32,734 nucleotides of DNA. Origin: Bacillota bacterium (GTDB lineage Bacteria; Sysuimicrobiota; Sysuimicrobiia; Sysuimicrobiales; Segetimicrobiaceae). Below are positions 15,056 to 23,643 of this stretch, one piece after another; position 1 is the stretch's first letter; every line of letters begins with the position of its first letter. A program made the position numbers and the translations under genes. The stretch lies in NCBI GenBank assembly GCA_021324255.1, contig JAJPJL010000007.1:1-32734 (forward strand), read 5' to 3'. The notes beneath the pieces were generated by a model. The model was not told the origin of the DNA. It saw only the letters and a list, made by a program, of their open reading frames with translations, and did no database searches.

Positions 15056-16263
15056 TGGCTGCGCCGGCCGTCAGCGTGATCACCGCGGCGTACAACGCCG
15101 GGCGCTTCGTGGAGGAGACGCTCACCAGCATCGTGGCGCAAACATACCAGGACTTCGAGATGATCGTCGTCGACGACGGGTCGACGGACGACACGCGGGA
15201 GCGCGTCCTCAGGTTCGCCCCCCGGGTCACGCTCCTCAGCCAGGCCAACGGCGGCGTCGCCGCCGCGCTCAACGCGGGACTCCGTCGCGCCCGGGGCGCC
15301 TACGTGACGTTCCTCGACGCGGACGACGTGTGGGTCCCGCGGCGTCTCGAACGCGTGATGCGCGCGTTCGAACACGACCGTGGCGTCGGCGCCGTCTACC
15401 ACGGATACGCGGCGGTCGACGAAGCGGGAGCTCCGCTCGGGGGGGCATTCGTGCCGCCGCCGCGCGGCGACGTCCTGGAGCCGCTGCTGTGCGGACTCTT
15501 CATCGGGCAATCGATGATCACGCTCCGGCGCGCCTGCTTCGACCGCGCCGGCATCTTCGACACGGCCCTGCGAACGTGCCCCGACTGGGACCTCCTTCTC
15601 CGCGTGGCGCTGTCCGGGGAGCGGTTCTGCTGCGTGTCCGAAGCGCTGGTCCGCTACCGCATCCATGGGCACAACCTGACGCGCAACTTCGCCCGCCTCG
15701 TACGAGAGGGCCGGATCGTCCTCGACCGGGCGTTTGCCGATCCCCGGCTCCCGCGGGCGCTCCAGAGCGGCGCCGTCCGCGCCCGGGCGTACGGGCACTT
15801 GTCGATCTCGGTCGCGGCCCGGTGCATTCAGCAAGACCAGTGGTCCGACGGGCTCGCGTTGCTGCTGGACGGCATCCGGGCCCACCCGCGCGTCCTGGTT
15901 CGCCCGAGCTTCTACCTGGACCTCGCCGAGCGCGCCCTGCCGCTCTCCCGCGCCGGGGAGCGTCAGCCGCAACCGGCCGCCCGGAGCGATCGTGCGATCG
16001 GGTTCCTCACGGACGTGCTGGCACGGCTGTTTGAGATGCCGAACCTGCCGCCGGAGGTGGCGCGGCGCAGGCGCCATGCCTGGAGCGCGCTCTGGGTCGC
16101 GGCGGCCGCGCTGCAGAACGCCGCGGGGCGGCGCCCGCTCGTGGTCTCCAACCTGGCGCGCGCGCTGCTCGTCCATCCCGCGACCGCGGCCGCGGCCCTG
16201 GTGCGCGCGGGCGCCGCCCACGCGGCCGAAGCGCGCCCGGCATGGAACCAGCCGTCCGAGTAG
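15055..16263 (+). CDS. GT2 glycosyltransferase with helical C-terminal domain (paralog B)
   Basis: This is the tandem paralog of the preceding gene, 402 aa, collinear along its full length. It has SVITAAYNAG, VVDDGSTDDT, DXD at D88/D90 (FLDADD) and CPDWDLLLRVA. The C-terminal helical extension again has RAFADPRLP, RPSFYLDLAERALP and RRHAWSALWV. Its ATG shares one base with the previous stop (TGATG), and ACGGAG 8 nt upstream is the ribosome site. The domain arrangement and tandem position point to a local duplication, with divergence sufficient for different sugar specificity. Confidence 0.92.
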   Translation: MAAPAVSVITAAYNAGRFVEETLTSIVAQTYQDFEMIVVDDGSTDDTRERVLRFAPRVTLLSQANGGVAAALNAGLRRARGAYVTFLDADDVWVPRRLERVMRAFEHDRGVGAVYHGYAAVDEAGAPLGGAFVPPPRGDVLEPLLCGLFIGQSMITLRRACFDRAGIFDTALRTCPDWDLLLRVALSGERFCCVSEALVRYRIHGHNLTRNFARLVREGRIVLDRAFADPRLPRALQSGAVRARAYGHLSISVAARCIQQDQWSDGLALLLDGIRAHPRVLVRPSFYLDLAERALPLSRAGERQPQPAARSDRAIGFLTDVLARLFEMPNLPPEVARRRRHAWSALWVAAAALQNAAGRRPLVVSNLARALLVHPATAAAALVRAGAAHAAEARPAWNQPSE

Positions 16264-16264
16264 C

Positions 16265-17755
16265 ATGCGCATCCTGTTGGTCACACGCGAAGATCCGCAC
16301 AAGGCGCTGACCGGCGTCGCGACCTACGTCCGGGACCTCGCGGCGGTACTCGGCCGCGCGGGCCACGAGATCGCACACCTGCACGTGAGTCCGCACCCCG
16401 CCTGGCGGCGTCCCCGGCTGCGCTGGTCCCGGCGGGGTCACACGCTCACGGGCGTCGTGGCGGTCCCCGCGGCCGGGCGCACCGAAGAGGAACGCCTGCG
16501 CGCGGACGTCGCCTGGACGGAGGTCGACCAGCTCCTGGCCGAGGCGCTGCGGCGGGTGCGGCCCGCCGTGCTCCACGTCCACGATCTGTCGGGAATCCCG
16601 GCGAGCCTCGTCCAAACCGCCCAAGAGGCCGGTCTCCCGGTTGTGGTCACGATGCATGACTTCTGGCCGTTTTGCCGGCAGTTTCTCCTCGTGCGACCGG
16701 GGCTCACCCCGTGCTCCGGATCCGGCGGCGGGCGGAACTGCGCGACGTATTGCGCCGCGCACCCCGCTCCCGCGGGGCGCCGCTTCGCCCGGTGGGCGGA
16801 CGAGTCGCTCCCCCGGGGCGTACGCGAGGGCGTGCGGTGGGCCCGGGCGTTGTACCGGCGCCGGGGCGGCGGAAGCGGCTCGCAATTCATCGTCGTCAAT
16901 CCGCCGGCGCCTGACCGGGTCCCGGACCCGCGCATCATCGCCGCGTACGCAAAACGGGAGACCCGGATGCGCGAGACGCTGCTGGCCGCCGACCGGCTCT
17001 TTACGGTCTCGCGATCCGCCAAGGCGATGTATGTCCGCCACGGCTATCCGGAGGACCGCATTCACGTGCTGCCGCTCTCACTCGAGACCGTGGAGTTGGC
17101 GCGGCGGCGCCTCCGCACGTTCGAACGGTACCCGATCCGCTTCGGGTTCCTGGGACGGGTGACGCCCTGGAAGGGAGCCCACGTGCTCGCCGAGGCGGCC
17201 CGCGGAGTCCCGGCGGAGCGCGCGCAGTTCACGTTCTACGGCGCCGTCGCCCCGGAAGACCGCGCCCACCTCGCGGCCTTGAGCGGCCATCATCCCGGCG
17301 TCGTCTTCGCGGGGCGCTACACGCGGCGGGATCTGATCCGGCACCTCGACGCCATCGACGTGGCGGTGTTCCCGTCGATCATGACCGAGACCCTGGGTCT
17401 CGTCGGCCTGGAGGCCCAGGCGGCCGGGATCCCGATCATCGGCGCCGCCCACGGCGCGATCGCGGAGTACGTGCAGGACGGTCGCAACGGCCTGCTGTTT
17501 CCGCCGGGCGATGCCGGCGCGCTGCGCGAGCGGATCCTCCGGGTGGTGGACCATCCGGACTTGATCGCGCACCTGTCCTCCGCGGCAGGTGTCCCGCCGC
17601 GCATGGGGGACCACGTGCAGACGGTGCTGGCGGCGTACGACGATGTCGTGCGCGCCCGCCGCCAGGCGGCCGGCCCGGAAACAGGCGTCGCCGCGGCGCC
17701 GCCGGCCGGCGCGAGGCGCGCGCCCGTGGGCCCGCAGGAGGAGACTACGGCATGA
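16265..17755 (+). CDS. GT4 glycosyltransferase
   Basis: A GT-B fold family 4 glycosyltransferase of 496 aa, longer than the usual 380-400. The N-terminal acceptor domain begins MRILLVTREDPHKALTGVATYVRDLA and includes VLHVHDLSG and VVVTMHDFWPFC. A central insertion holds a Cys-containing segment (CSGSGGGRNCATYC) of the kind seen in GT4 enzymes that follow an HDFWPxC motif. The C-terminal donor domain has FLGRVTPWKGAHVL and the E-x7-E motif ETLGLVGLE (E375, E383). A disordered Pro/Ala-rich tail of about 40 residues ends the protein. The stop overlaps the next start (ATGA). Substrate is unknown. Confidence 0.92.
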   Translation: MRILLVTREDPHKALTGVATYVRDLAAVLGRAGHEIAHLHVSPHPAWRRPRLRWSRRGHTLTGVVAVPAAGRTEEERLRADVAWTEVDQLLAEALRRVRPAVLHVHDLSGIPASLVQTAQEAGLPVVVTMHDFWPFCRQFLLVRPGLTPCSGSGGGRNCATYCAAHPAPAGRRFARWADESLPRGVREGVRWARALYRRRGGGSGSQFIVVNPPAPDRVPDPRIIAAYAKRETRMRETLLAADRLFTVSRSAKAMYVRHGYPEDRIHVLPLSLETVELARRRLRTFERYPIRFGFLGRVTPWKGAHVLAEAARGVPAERAQFTFYGAVAPEDRAHLAALSGHHPGVVFAGRYTRRDLIRHLDAIDVAVFPSIMTETLGLVGLEAQAAGIPIIGAAHGAIAEYVQDGRNGLLFPPGDAGALRERILRVVDHPDLIAHLSSAAGVPPRMGDHVQTVLAAYDDVVRARRQAAGPETGVAAAPPAGARRAPVGPQEETTA

Positions 17756-18537
17756 GCGGCGAGCGAATGATGGGGATCGTACCCGCGGGGGGCCGCGGAA
17801 CGCGCCTGGCGCCCTATCCCGGGCCGAAAGAACTGTTCCCGGTGGGCTGGCAGCCGTATCAGATCAACGGCGAAGTGCACCGGCGCCCCAAGGTCGTCAG
17901 CCAGTACGTCCTGGAGAGCATGGCGCAGGCCGGCGTCCGTCACGTGCTCATGATCGTGGGCGAGCACAAGTACGATCTGCTGCGCTACTACGCCGGCGGC
18001 GATCGCGTCGGCCTCCACCTCTCGTACCTCTACCAGGACGAGCCGCTGGGGATGATGCACGCGATCGACCTCGCGTACCCCTGGACCCGGGACGCGCGCC
18101 TCCTGTTCGGCATGCCGGACACGATCACGCATCCCCCGGACGCGTTCGAGCGGCTCCTTCATGCGCACCGCCTCCACGGCGCCGATCTCACGCTCGGGCT
18201 GTTCGAGACGGTGCGTCCGTGGAAGTTCGGCATGGTGGACATGGACGCCGCCGGCCGCATTGTCGCGCACGTCGACAAGCCCCGGGAAACGGCCCTCCGG
18301 CACATGTGGGGCATGGCCGTGTGGGAGCCGTCGTTCACGGAGCTCATCCACGAGGTGAGCGCCCGCCCCGCCGAACCCGGCAGACGCGAGCCGGTCTTGG
18401 GCGATGCGATCGACGAGGCGCTGGCGCGGGGCTACCACGTCCGCGGGCATGCGTTCCCCGACGGTTTCTACGTCGACATCGGCACGTACGATGAGATCCT
18501 GGAAGCGCAGGCGAAGATCGCGGAGGTGCTCCGCTGA
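17752..18537 (+). CDS. sugar-1-phosphate nucleotidyltransferase
   Basis: A 261-residue NTP-transferase-family enzyme that would activate a sugar-1-phosphate with a nucleoside triphosphate. The N-terminal signature is PAGGRGTRLAPYPGPKELFPVG (from residue 11), with K26 as the conserved lysine. D123 in FGMPDTI is the expected metal-binding aspartate, although the usual GD is PD here. The C-terminal FYVDIGTYDEILEA matches glucose-1-phosphate thymidylyl- or uridylyltransferases. It lacks the C-terminal hexapeptide domain of bifunctional GlmU-like enzymes. GGAGGAG 8 nt upstream supports the ATG at 17752. Base and sugar specificity cannot be told; no RmlBCD partners are present in the window. Confidence 0.9.
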   Translation: MSGERMMGIVPAGGRGTRLAPYPGPKELFPVGWQPYQINGEVHRRPKVVSQYVLESMAQAGVRHVLMIVGEHKYDLLRYYAGGDRVGLHLSYLYQDEPLGMMHAIDLAYPWTRDARLLFGMPDTITHPPDAFERLLHAHRLHGADLTLGLFETVRPWKFGMVDMDAAGRIVAHVDKPRETALRHMWGMAVWEPSFTELIHEVSARPAEPGRREPVLGDAIDEALARGYHVRGHAFPDGFYVDIGTYDEILEAQAKIAEVLR

Positions 18538-19487
18538 CCCCGCTCCGCCTCTCGGTGGTCATCACCACGGCGAACGCGCGCGCGGTCGTCGGACCGTGTC
18601 TCGACTCGCTGCTCGCCGACGTGCGCGGCGCGGGTGTGTCCCACGAGGTCATCGTCGTCGACGATGCCTCGGCCGACGGGACGGCCGAGTTCGTGGCGGC
18701 GCGGTTCCCGGACGTCACCCTCGTCCGCCGGGATACGCCGGGCGGATACGCCGCCGCCAACAACATCGGCATCCGAGCCGCGCGCGGGGACGCGGTGCTG
18801 TTGCTCAACGCGGACACCGTTGTGCGGCCGGGCGCCGTGACGGCGCTGCTCGCGGCCCTGGACCGCTATCCCGGGGCGGCGGCCGTCGGGCCGACGCTCC
18901 TCAACCCGGACGGATCGATCCAGCGCTCGTGCTGGCGCTTCCCGCTCCGCACCGTGATCGGCAACACGCTGTGGTTGTTCCGCGCGGGGGTGTGGGACGA
19001 TTATCGGGCGTGGGACCACCGTGCGGACCGTCCCGTGGATTGGATCAGCTCCGCGGCGCTGATGATCCGCCGCGCGGCGTTCGCGACCGTCGGCCTCCTG
19101 GACGAGCGCTTTTGGGTCTACGGGGTCGATATCGATTGGGGCCTGCGCGCGCGCCGCGCCGGGTACGAGATCGTGTCCGTCGCCGCCGCCCGGATCGTGC
19201 ACCTCGGCGGACGATCGTGGGGCAACGCCACCGACCGGCAGTACGAGGATCACATGCGGTCGCAGGCGCTGCTCTTCCGCCTGCATCACGGCCGCGCCGG
19301 CTTGATCCTGTTCCACGGGCTCATCTTGCTCAACAGCGCCGCGCGGGTGCTCGTCTGGGGCCTGCCGTCGTTGCTCGGGCTCGAGACGGCCAGGCGCAAG
19401 ACGGCCGAGTTTCTCCGGCTCGCCCGCTGGAGCCTGACCGGCCGTGCCGGCGTCCAGGCGCGCGCGGAACGGAAGCTGTCGCCGTGA
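18534..19487 (+). CDS. GT2 rhamnosyltransferase-like glycosyltransferase, probable CTG start
   Basis: A family 2 glycosyltransferase (317 aa) of the rhamnosyltransferase-like type: LSVVITTANARAVVG, VVDDASADGT, LLLNADT (N92-D94 in place of a strict DXD), WISSAALMIRRAAF and RFWVYGVDIDWGLRARRAGY. The C-terminal region has a hydrophobic helix (LILFHGLILLNSAARVLVWGL) that may bind the membrane. The frame has no ATG, GTG or TTG between an upstream stop at 18492 and GTG 18555. Starting at 18555 would cut into the first beta-strand and leaves no ribosome site. CTG at 18534 has GGAGG 7 nt upstream and overlaps the previous stop by 4 nt (CTGA), like its neighbours, so I place the start there. Confidence 0.88.
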   Translation: MTPLRLSVVITTANARAVVGPCLDSLLADVRGAGVSHEVIVVDDASADGTAEFVAARFPDVTLVRRDTPGGYAAANNIGIRAARGDAVLLLNADTVVRPGAVTALLAALDRYPGAAAVGPTLLNPDGSIQRSCWRFPLRTVIGNTLWLFRAGVWDDYRAWDHRADRPVDWISSAALMIRRAAFATVGLLDERFWVYGVDIDWGLRARRAGYEIVSVAAARIVHLGGRSWGNATDRQYEDHMRSQALLFRLHHGRAGLILFHGLILLNSAARVLVWGLPSLLGLETARRKTAEFLRLARWSLTGRAGVQARAERKLSP

Positions 19488-20695
19488 GGCTGCTCGTCGC
19501 GGCGCCGTTTGTGCCCTATCCGCTCGACTTCGGCGGAGCGATTCGCATCTACGAGCTGCTCCGCCATGTGGCGGCCCGGCACGAGGTCGTTCTGCTCTGC
19601 CCTGAGCCGATCGACCGCGCGGCGGCCGCCGCGCTGAGCTTCTGCGCCGCCGTGGAGCCCTTTCCGGCCCCCGCCTCCCGGCCGTGGCCCGAGCACGCGC
19701 GCCGCCTGCTCGGGCCGCTGCCGGCCTCGGTCAGCCTGACCGCGGACGCGCTCCTGTCGCGCGTGCGCCGCCTCCTTCGCGGACGGCGGTTCGATGTCGC
19801 GCAGATCGAGTTTCTCGGTCTCGCGCACCTTCGGGACGCCGTTCCCGACGGCGTGCCCGCGGTGCTGGTGGAACACTGTCTCGCCACGGAGTCCAGGGCG
19901 CGGCAACTCGGGCTCATGCCCTGGGGGCCCCGGCGCCTGTACTACGCGCTCGATTCGCTCAAGCTCCGCCGGTACGAGCCGGCCGCGATCCGTGCGTTCG
20001 ACGGCTGCATCGCCGTCTCGGAACGCGACGCGGAGCAGATCCGCGCATGGGCGCCGCGCGTGCGCACCACGACCGTCCCGAATGGCGTCGACACCGAGTT
20101 TTTCCAGCCGGCCGAGGATGCCGGCGGCACGGAGCTGCTGTTTCTGGGGTCGTTCCATCTCGACGCCGCAAACGTGGACGCCGCCGTCCGGATGGCGCGC
20201 GAGATCCTGCCTCGCGTGCGCCGGCGCGTGGCGGACGCGCGGCTCACCATCGTCGGGACGCAGCCGCCGCCCGCGGTGACGCGATTGGCCGGGTTGCCGG
20301 GCGTCAGGGTCGCCGGAGGCGTGCCGGACGTGCGGCCGTATCTTGCGCGCGCCGCGGCCGTGGCGCTCCCGCTGCGCGCGGGCGCCGGGACAAAAGTGCG
20401 CATCGCCACCGCCATGGCCGCGCAACGCGCGGTCCTGGCCTCCCCGCTCGCCGCGGAGGGTCTGGACGCGGTCCCCGGCGAGGAGATCGTGATCGCGCGG
20501 GACGCGGCGGAGTTCGTGGAGGAAGCGACGGCGCTGCTGCGCGACGCCCGGCGGAGGGTGCGGATCGGGCGGGCGGCGCGGGCGCGGGCGGTTCGTGACT
20601 ACGACTGGCGGGTACTCGCGCGCCGGCTGGAGACGTTCCACACCTCGCTCGCCGATGGCCGCGGGACGCCGTCGGCGCTCACGGACGCCGGATAG
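19484..20695 (+). CDS. GT4 glycosyltransferase (EpsH1/PEP-CTERM-type)
   Basis: A GT-B family 4 transferase, 403 aa, of the type found in exosortase-linked EPS clusters. The N-terminus is RLLVAAPFVPYPLDFGGAIRIYELLRHV, followed by DVAQIEFLGLA and LVEHCLATES. The donor domain has ELLFLGSFHLDAANVDA and ALPLRAGAGTKVRIATAMAAQRAVLAS, in which the usual E-x7-E is replaced by the AGAGTK loop, as in this subfamily. The start is GTG, overlapping the previous stop by 4 nt, with ACGGAAG 8 nt upstream. It probably works on the lipid-linked repeat unit; sugar unknown. Confidence 0.9.
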   Translation: MRLLVAAPFVPYPLDFGGAIRIYELLRHVAARHEVVLLCPEPIDRAAAAALSFCAAVEPFPAPASRPWPEHARRLLGPLPASVSLTADALLSRVRRLLRGRRFDVAQIEFLGLAHLRDAVPDGVPAVLVEHCLATESRARQLGLMPWGPRRLYYALDSLKLRRYEPAAIRAFDGCIAVSERDAEQIRAWAPRVRTTTVPNGVDTEFFQPAEDAGGTELLFLGSFHLDAANVDAAVRMAREILPRVRRRVADARLTIVGTQPPPAVTRLAGLPGVRVAGGVPDVRPYLARAAAVALPLRAGAGTKVRIATAMAAQRAVLASPLAAEGLDAVPGEEIVIARDAAEFVEEATALLRDARRRVRIGRAARARAVRDYDWRVLARRLETFHTSLADGRGTPSALTDAG

Positions 20696-20722
20696 CGAGC
20701 ACACGGGCGGGGGAGCATCGAC

Positions 20723-22639
20723 ATGTGCGGGATTTGCGGACTCGCGGCCGACAGCACGCTCACGGAGCGTGAGCGATCGTGTTTGGGGCCGATGACGGAC
20801 GCCCTCGTGCACCGGGGCCCCGATGACGGGGGCCGGTACATGGGGACGTCCGCCGCGCTTGGCAGCCGCCGACTCAGCATCATCGACCTCGCGGGCGGAC
20901 ACCAGCCGATCGGCAACGAGGACGGCACGGTGTGGGTCGTGCAAAACGGGGAGATCTTCAATTACCGCGAGCTCCGCGGCGACCTCGTGGCCCGGGGACA
21001 CCGCTTTGCCACCGCGAGCGACACCGAGGTCATCCTGCACCTCTACGAGGAGCACGGCCCGGAGTGCGCGGCGCGCCTGCGCGGGATGTTCGCGTTCGCG
21101 ATTTGGGACGAGCCCCGCGGCCGCCTGATCCTGGCGCGCGACCGCCTCGGTATCAAGCCGCTCTACTATCACGAGAGCGCCGGCCGCCTGGCGTTTGCCT
21201 CGGAACTCAACAGCCTCCGCCTCGCGCTCCCGTCTGCGCCCGAGCTCGACCTCCAGGCGCTCGACGAGTACATCACGCTGGGGTATGTGCCGGCGCCGCG
21301 CACGATCCTGGGGGGGTGCCGCAAGCTCCCGCCCGCCCACGTCCTGGAGTGGACCCGAGGCGAGAGCCGGCTCCACCGGTACTGGGCCATGAGCTACGAA
21401 AGCGGCGGGCGCCCCACGGAGGCCGCGGCGGTCCACGGCCTGCGAGCGCACCTCGAGGACGCCGTCCGCGCGTGGATGATCAGCGACGTCCCGGTCGGCG
21501 CCTTTCTCAGCGGCGGGCTCGACTCATCGGCGGTGACGGCGCTGATGTGCCGCGCGACGCCCCGGCGCGTCCAGACGTTCTCGATCGGGTTCGACGACCC
21601 CGCGTACAACGAACTGGGGTATGCGCGGCAGGCGGCGGACCAGTGCGGCACGGACCACCACGAGGTCGTGCTCGGCGATCGGGAGATCCTGCACCTGCCG
21701 CAGCTCGCCTGGTACCTCGACGAGCCCATGGCGGACGACTCCACGGTGCCGATGTTCGCCGTGTCGAGGCTGGCGCGGCAACACGTCAAGGTCGTCCTGT
21801 CGGGCGACGGCGGCGACGAGCTCTTCGGCGGTTACGGGTGGACGACCCGCGACCAGCTCCGCCGCGCGTCCGCCTGGCTGCCCCGGCCGCTCAGGCGCGC
21901 GCTCGCCCGTGTTGCGGCCGACACGCGCCCGGTGCCGGCCGGGGGATGGGCCGGGCGGGTACGCACGGGCCTGCGCGACATCGCCGGGACCATGGAAGAC
22001 GGGTACCTCCGGCGCACCACGGTCACGGCCTCATTTCGCGCGTCGCTGTACGGCGAGGCGCTGCGCGCGCGCCTCAACGGCCATGACGGAGCCGCCACGC
22101 TGCGCGAACTCCTGGCGTCGGCCGACGTCAAGGACGCCCGCGAGCGCATGCTGCACGCGGATCAATCCGCCTACCTGCCGGACGACATTCTGTTCAAGGT
22201 GGACCGGATGAGCATGGCCCACTCGCTCGAGGCGCGCACGCCGCTGCTCGACCATCACCTGGTCGCGTACGCGGCGGCGCTGCCGTACGATCTCAAGGTC
22301 CGCGGCCTGACGTCGAAGTACCTGTTCAAGCGCGCGGTGCGGGATCTCGTGCCGGCGCCGCTGCTGCGCCAGCGCAAGCAGGGCTTCAGCATGCCGATCG
22401 GCCGGTGGCTGCGCGGCCCGGCGGGCGCGCACGCGCGCCGGATCCTGCTCGGCGGGACCGCGGAGCGTCGCGGATTGTGGACGCCCCGGTTCGTGCGGTG
22501 GATGCTGGACGAGCACCAAGCGGGCCGGCACGACTTCGGCCGGCGGCTCTGGAGCTTGCTGGTGTTCGAGGTGTGGGCGCGGATGCGCCTGGATGCGGCG
22601 CCGGCCGCCCCGCCCGCCGAACTCGGGGATCTCGTCTAG
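20723..22639 (+). CDS. asnB: glutamine-hydrolysing asparagine synthase-type amidotransferase
   Basis: A 638-residue AsnB-family enzyme. The N-terminal class II glutaminase domain begins MCGICGLAAD, with nucleophile C2, and includes RLSIIDLAGGHQPI and NGEIFNYRELR. The synthase domain has the pyrophosphate loop SGGLDSS (263-269) and VVLSGDGGDELFGGYGW. All catalytic landmarks are present, so it should hydrolyse glutamine and adenylate a carboxylate for amidation. Inside a polysaccharide operon with a WbpA-type dehydrogenase, amidation of a uronic acid (as proposed for WbpS-like proteins) is a better guess than free asparagine synthesis. GGGGGAG 7 nt upstream fixes the ATG. It is close to the amidotransferases found in exosortase-associated clusters, but no exosortase is seen here. 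Confidence 0.93.
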   Translation: MCGICGLAADSTLTERERSCLGPMTDALVHRGPDDGGRYMGTSAALGSRRLSIIDLAGGHQPIGNEDGTVWVVQNGEIFNYRELRGDLVARGHRFATASDTEVILHLYEEHGPECAARLRGMFAFAIWDEPRGRLILARDRLGIKPLYYHESAGRLAFASELNSLRLALPSAPELDLQALDEYITLGYVPAPRTILGGCRKLPPAHVLEWTRGESRLHRYWAMSYESGGRPTEAAAVHGLRAHLEDAVRAWMISDVPVGAFLSGGLDSSAVTALMCRATPRRVQTFSIGFDDPAYNELGYARQAADQCGTDHHEVVLGDREILHLPQLAWYLDEPMADDSTVPMFAVSRLARQHVKVVLSGDGGDELFGGYGWTTRDQLRRASAWLPRPLRRALARVAADTRPVPAGGWAGRVRTGLRDIAGTMEDGYLRRTTVTASFRASLYGEALRARLNGHDGAATLRELLASADVKDARERMLHADQSAYLPDDILFKVDRMSMAHSLEARTPLLDHHLVAYAAALPYDLKVRGLTSKYLFKRAVRDLVPAPLLRQRKQGFSMPIGRWLRGPAGAHARRILLGGTAERRGLWTPRFVRWMLDEHQAGRHDFGRRLWSLLVFEVWARMRLDAAPAAPPAELGDLV

Positions 22640-22680
22640 GACGGTCTCGCGGTGACGATCGCGATGGACGGCGGGAAGCG

Positions 22681-23643
22681 ATGAAGCCTGTCACGGCGCT
22701 GCCGAGCGGCGCCACGACACAGGCGTCGGCGGCGGCGATCCGCAGGACGTTCGTGCGCTACCTGCGCGAAGGACCGGCGCCGGCGGTGCGCGTGCTGCCG
22801 CCCCGGGACCGCTCCGCGCCGCCTGTCCTCAGCATCATCATCCCCACGGCAGACGGCACCCGCGGCGGCAACCTCGCCCGGCTTCTCGAGGAGCTCCGCG
22901 GGCAGACGCTCCCCCGGTTCGAGGTCATCGTGGTGGAAGGGGACCGCCGGCAGGGACGCGCGATCAACACGGGCGCGGCGATTGCGCGCGGCGACATTTT
23001 GGTCACCATGGACGACGACACGAGGCTCGGGCACGGCGATCTCCTGGAGCGTCTCGTGGCCGTGTTTGCCGAGGATTCCTCGATCGGGATCGTGGGGGTC
23101 AGCAACGTGGTGCCCCCCGATGCTCCCTGGATCGTGCGCCGGGCCATGCGGGAGCTTCCCCGCCGCTCATCCCGCCTCGTCGACCGGGTGACCGACAGCG
23201 ACATGGCCGAGCATCCGTGCCTGGCGATCCGCAAGGACGTGTTCTACCGCATCGGCGGCGAGCACGAGTGGATCCCGCGAGGCCTGGATCCGTACCTGCG
23301 GCAGGAAGTGCGCCGTCTCGGCTACCGCGTGGTGGTCGCGCCGCGCGCGTGGATCCACCATCTCCTGCCGCCGTCGCTGCGCGGCATCCTCGGCCAGTAC
23401 TATCGCAACGGGGTCGGGGCGGCGTACGTGGCCAAGTTCTATCCGGAATTCGTCATCGATCAGACCCTCGACCACCGCGCGAGGCCGGGCACGCCCGGCA
23501 GCCGCCTCACACGGGGCGTCCGCTATGCGGGGCGGGTGCTGGCGTCGGTCGTGACGCTGCGCTGGATCTACCTCGCCACCCTGGCATCCTATGCCGCCGG
23601 GTACGCGTGGGGCATGCGGCGGCTCCGAGACGACTCGCTGTGA
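22681..23643 (+). CDS. GT2 glycosyltransferase
   Basis: A family 2 glycosyltransferase, 320 aa. The GT-A core begins at about 49 (VLSIIIPTADGTRGGNLARLLEEL), with QGRAINTGAAIARGDILVTMDDDTRLG; D111-D113 form the acidic metal site. The N-terminal 45 residues are an extra segment ahead of the core. The C-terminus has a hydrophobic stretch (about 293-310, WIYLATLASYAAGYAWG) that could anchor it to the membrane. GCGGGAA just before the ATG is the only ribosome site. The stop overlaps the next gene by 4 nt (GTGA). It is distinct from the A/B/C paralog group. Confidence 0.88.
   Translation: MKPVTALPSGATTQASAAAIRRTFVRYLREGPAPAVRVLPPRDRSAPPVLSIIIPTADGTRGGNLARLLEELRGQTLPRFEVIVVEGDRRQGRAINTGAAIARGDILVTMDDDTRLGHGDLLERLVAVFAEDSSIGIVGVSNVVPPDAPWIVRRAMRELPRRSSRLVDRVTDSDMAEHPCLAIRKDVFYRIGGEHEWIPRGLDPYLRQEVRRLGYRVVVAPRAWIHHLLPPSLRGILGQYYRNGVGAAYVAKFYPEFVIDQTLDHRARPGTPGSRLTRGVRYAGRVLASVVTLRWIYLATLASYAAGYAWGMRRLRDDSL

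Noticed and set aside
18404-19483. Long N-terminal extension of the GT4 at 19484
   Set aside because: The upstream part of the frame is out of phase with, and fully overlaps, the nucleotidyltransferase and GT2 genes; GT4 homology begins at GTG 19484.
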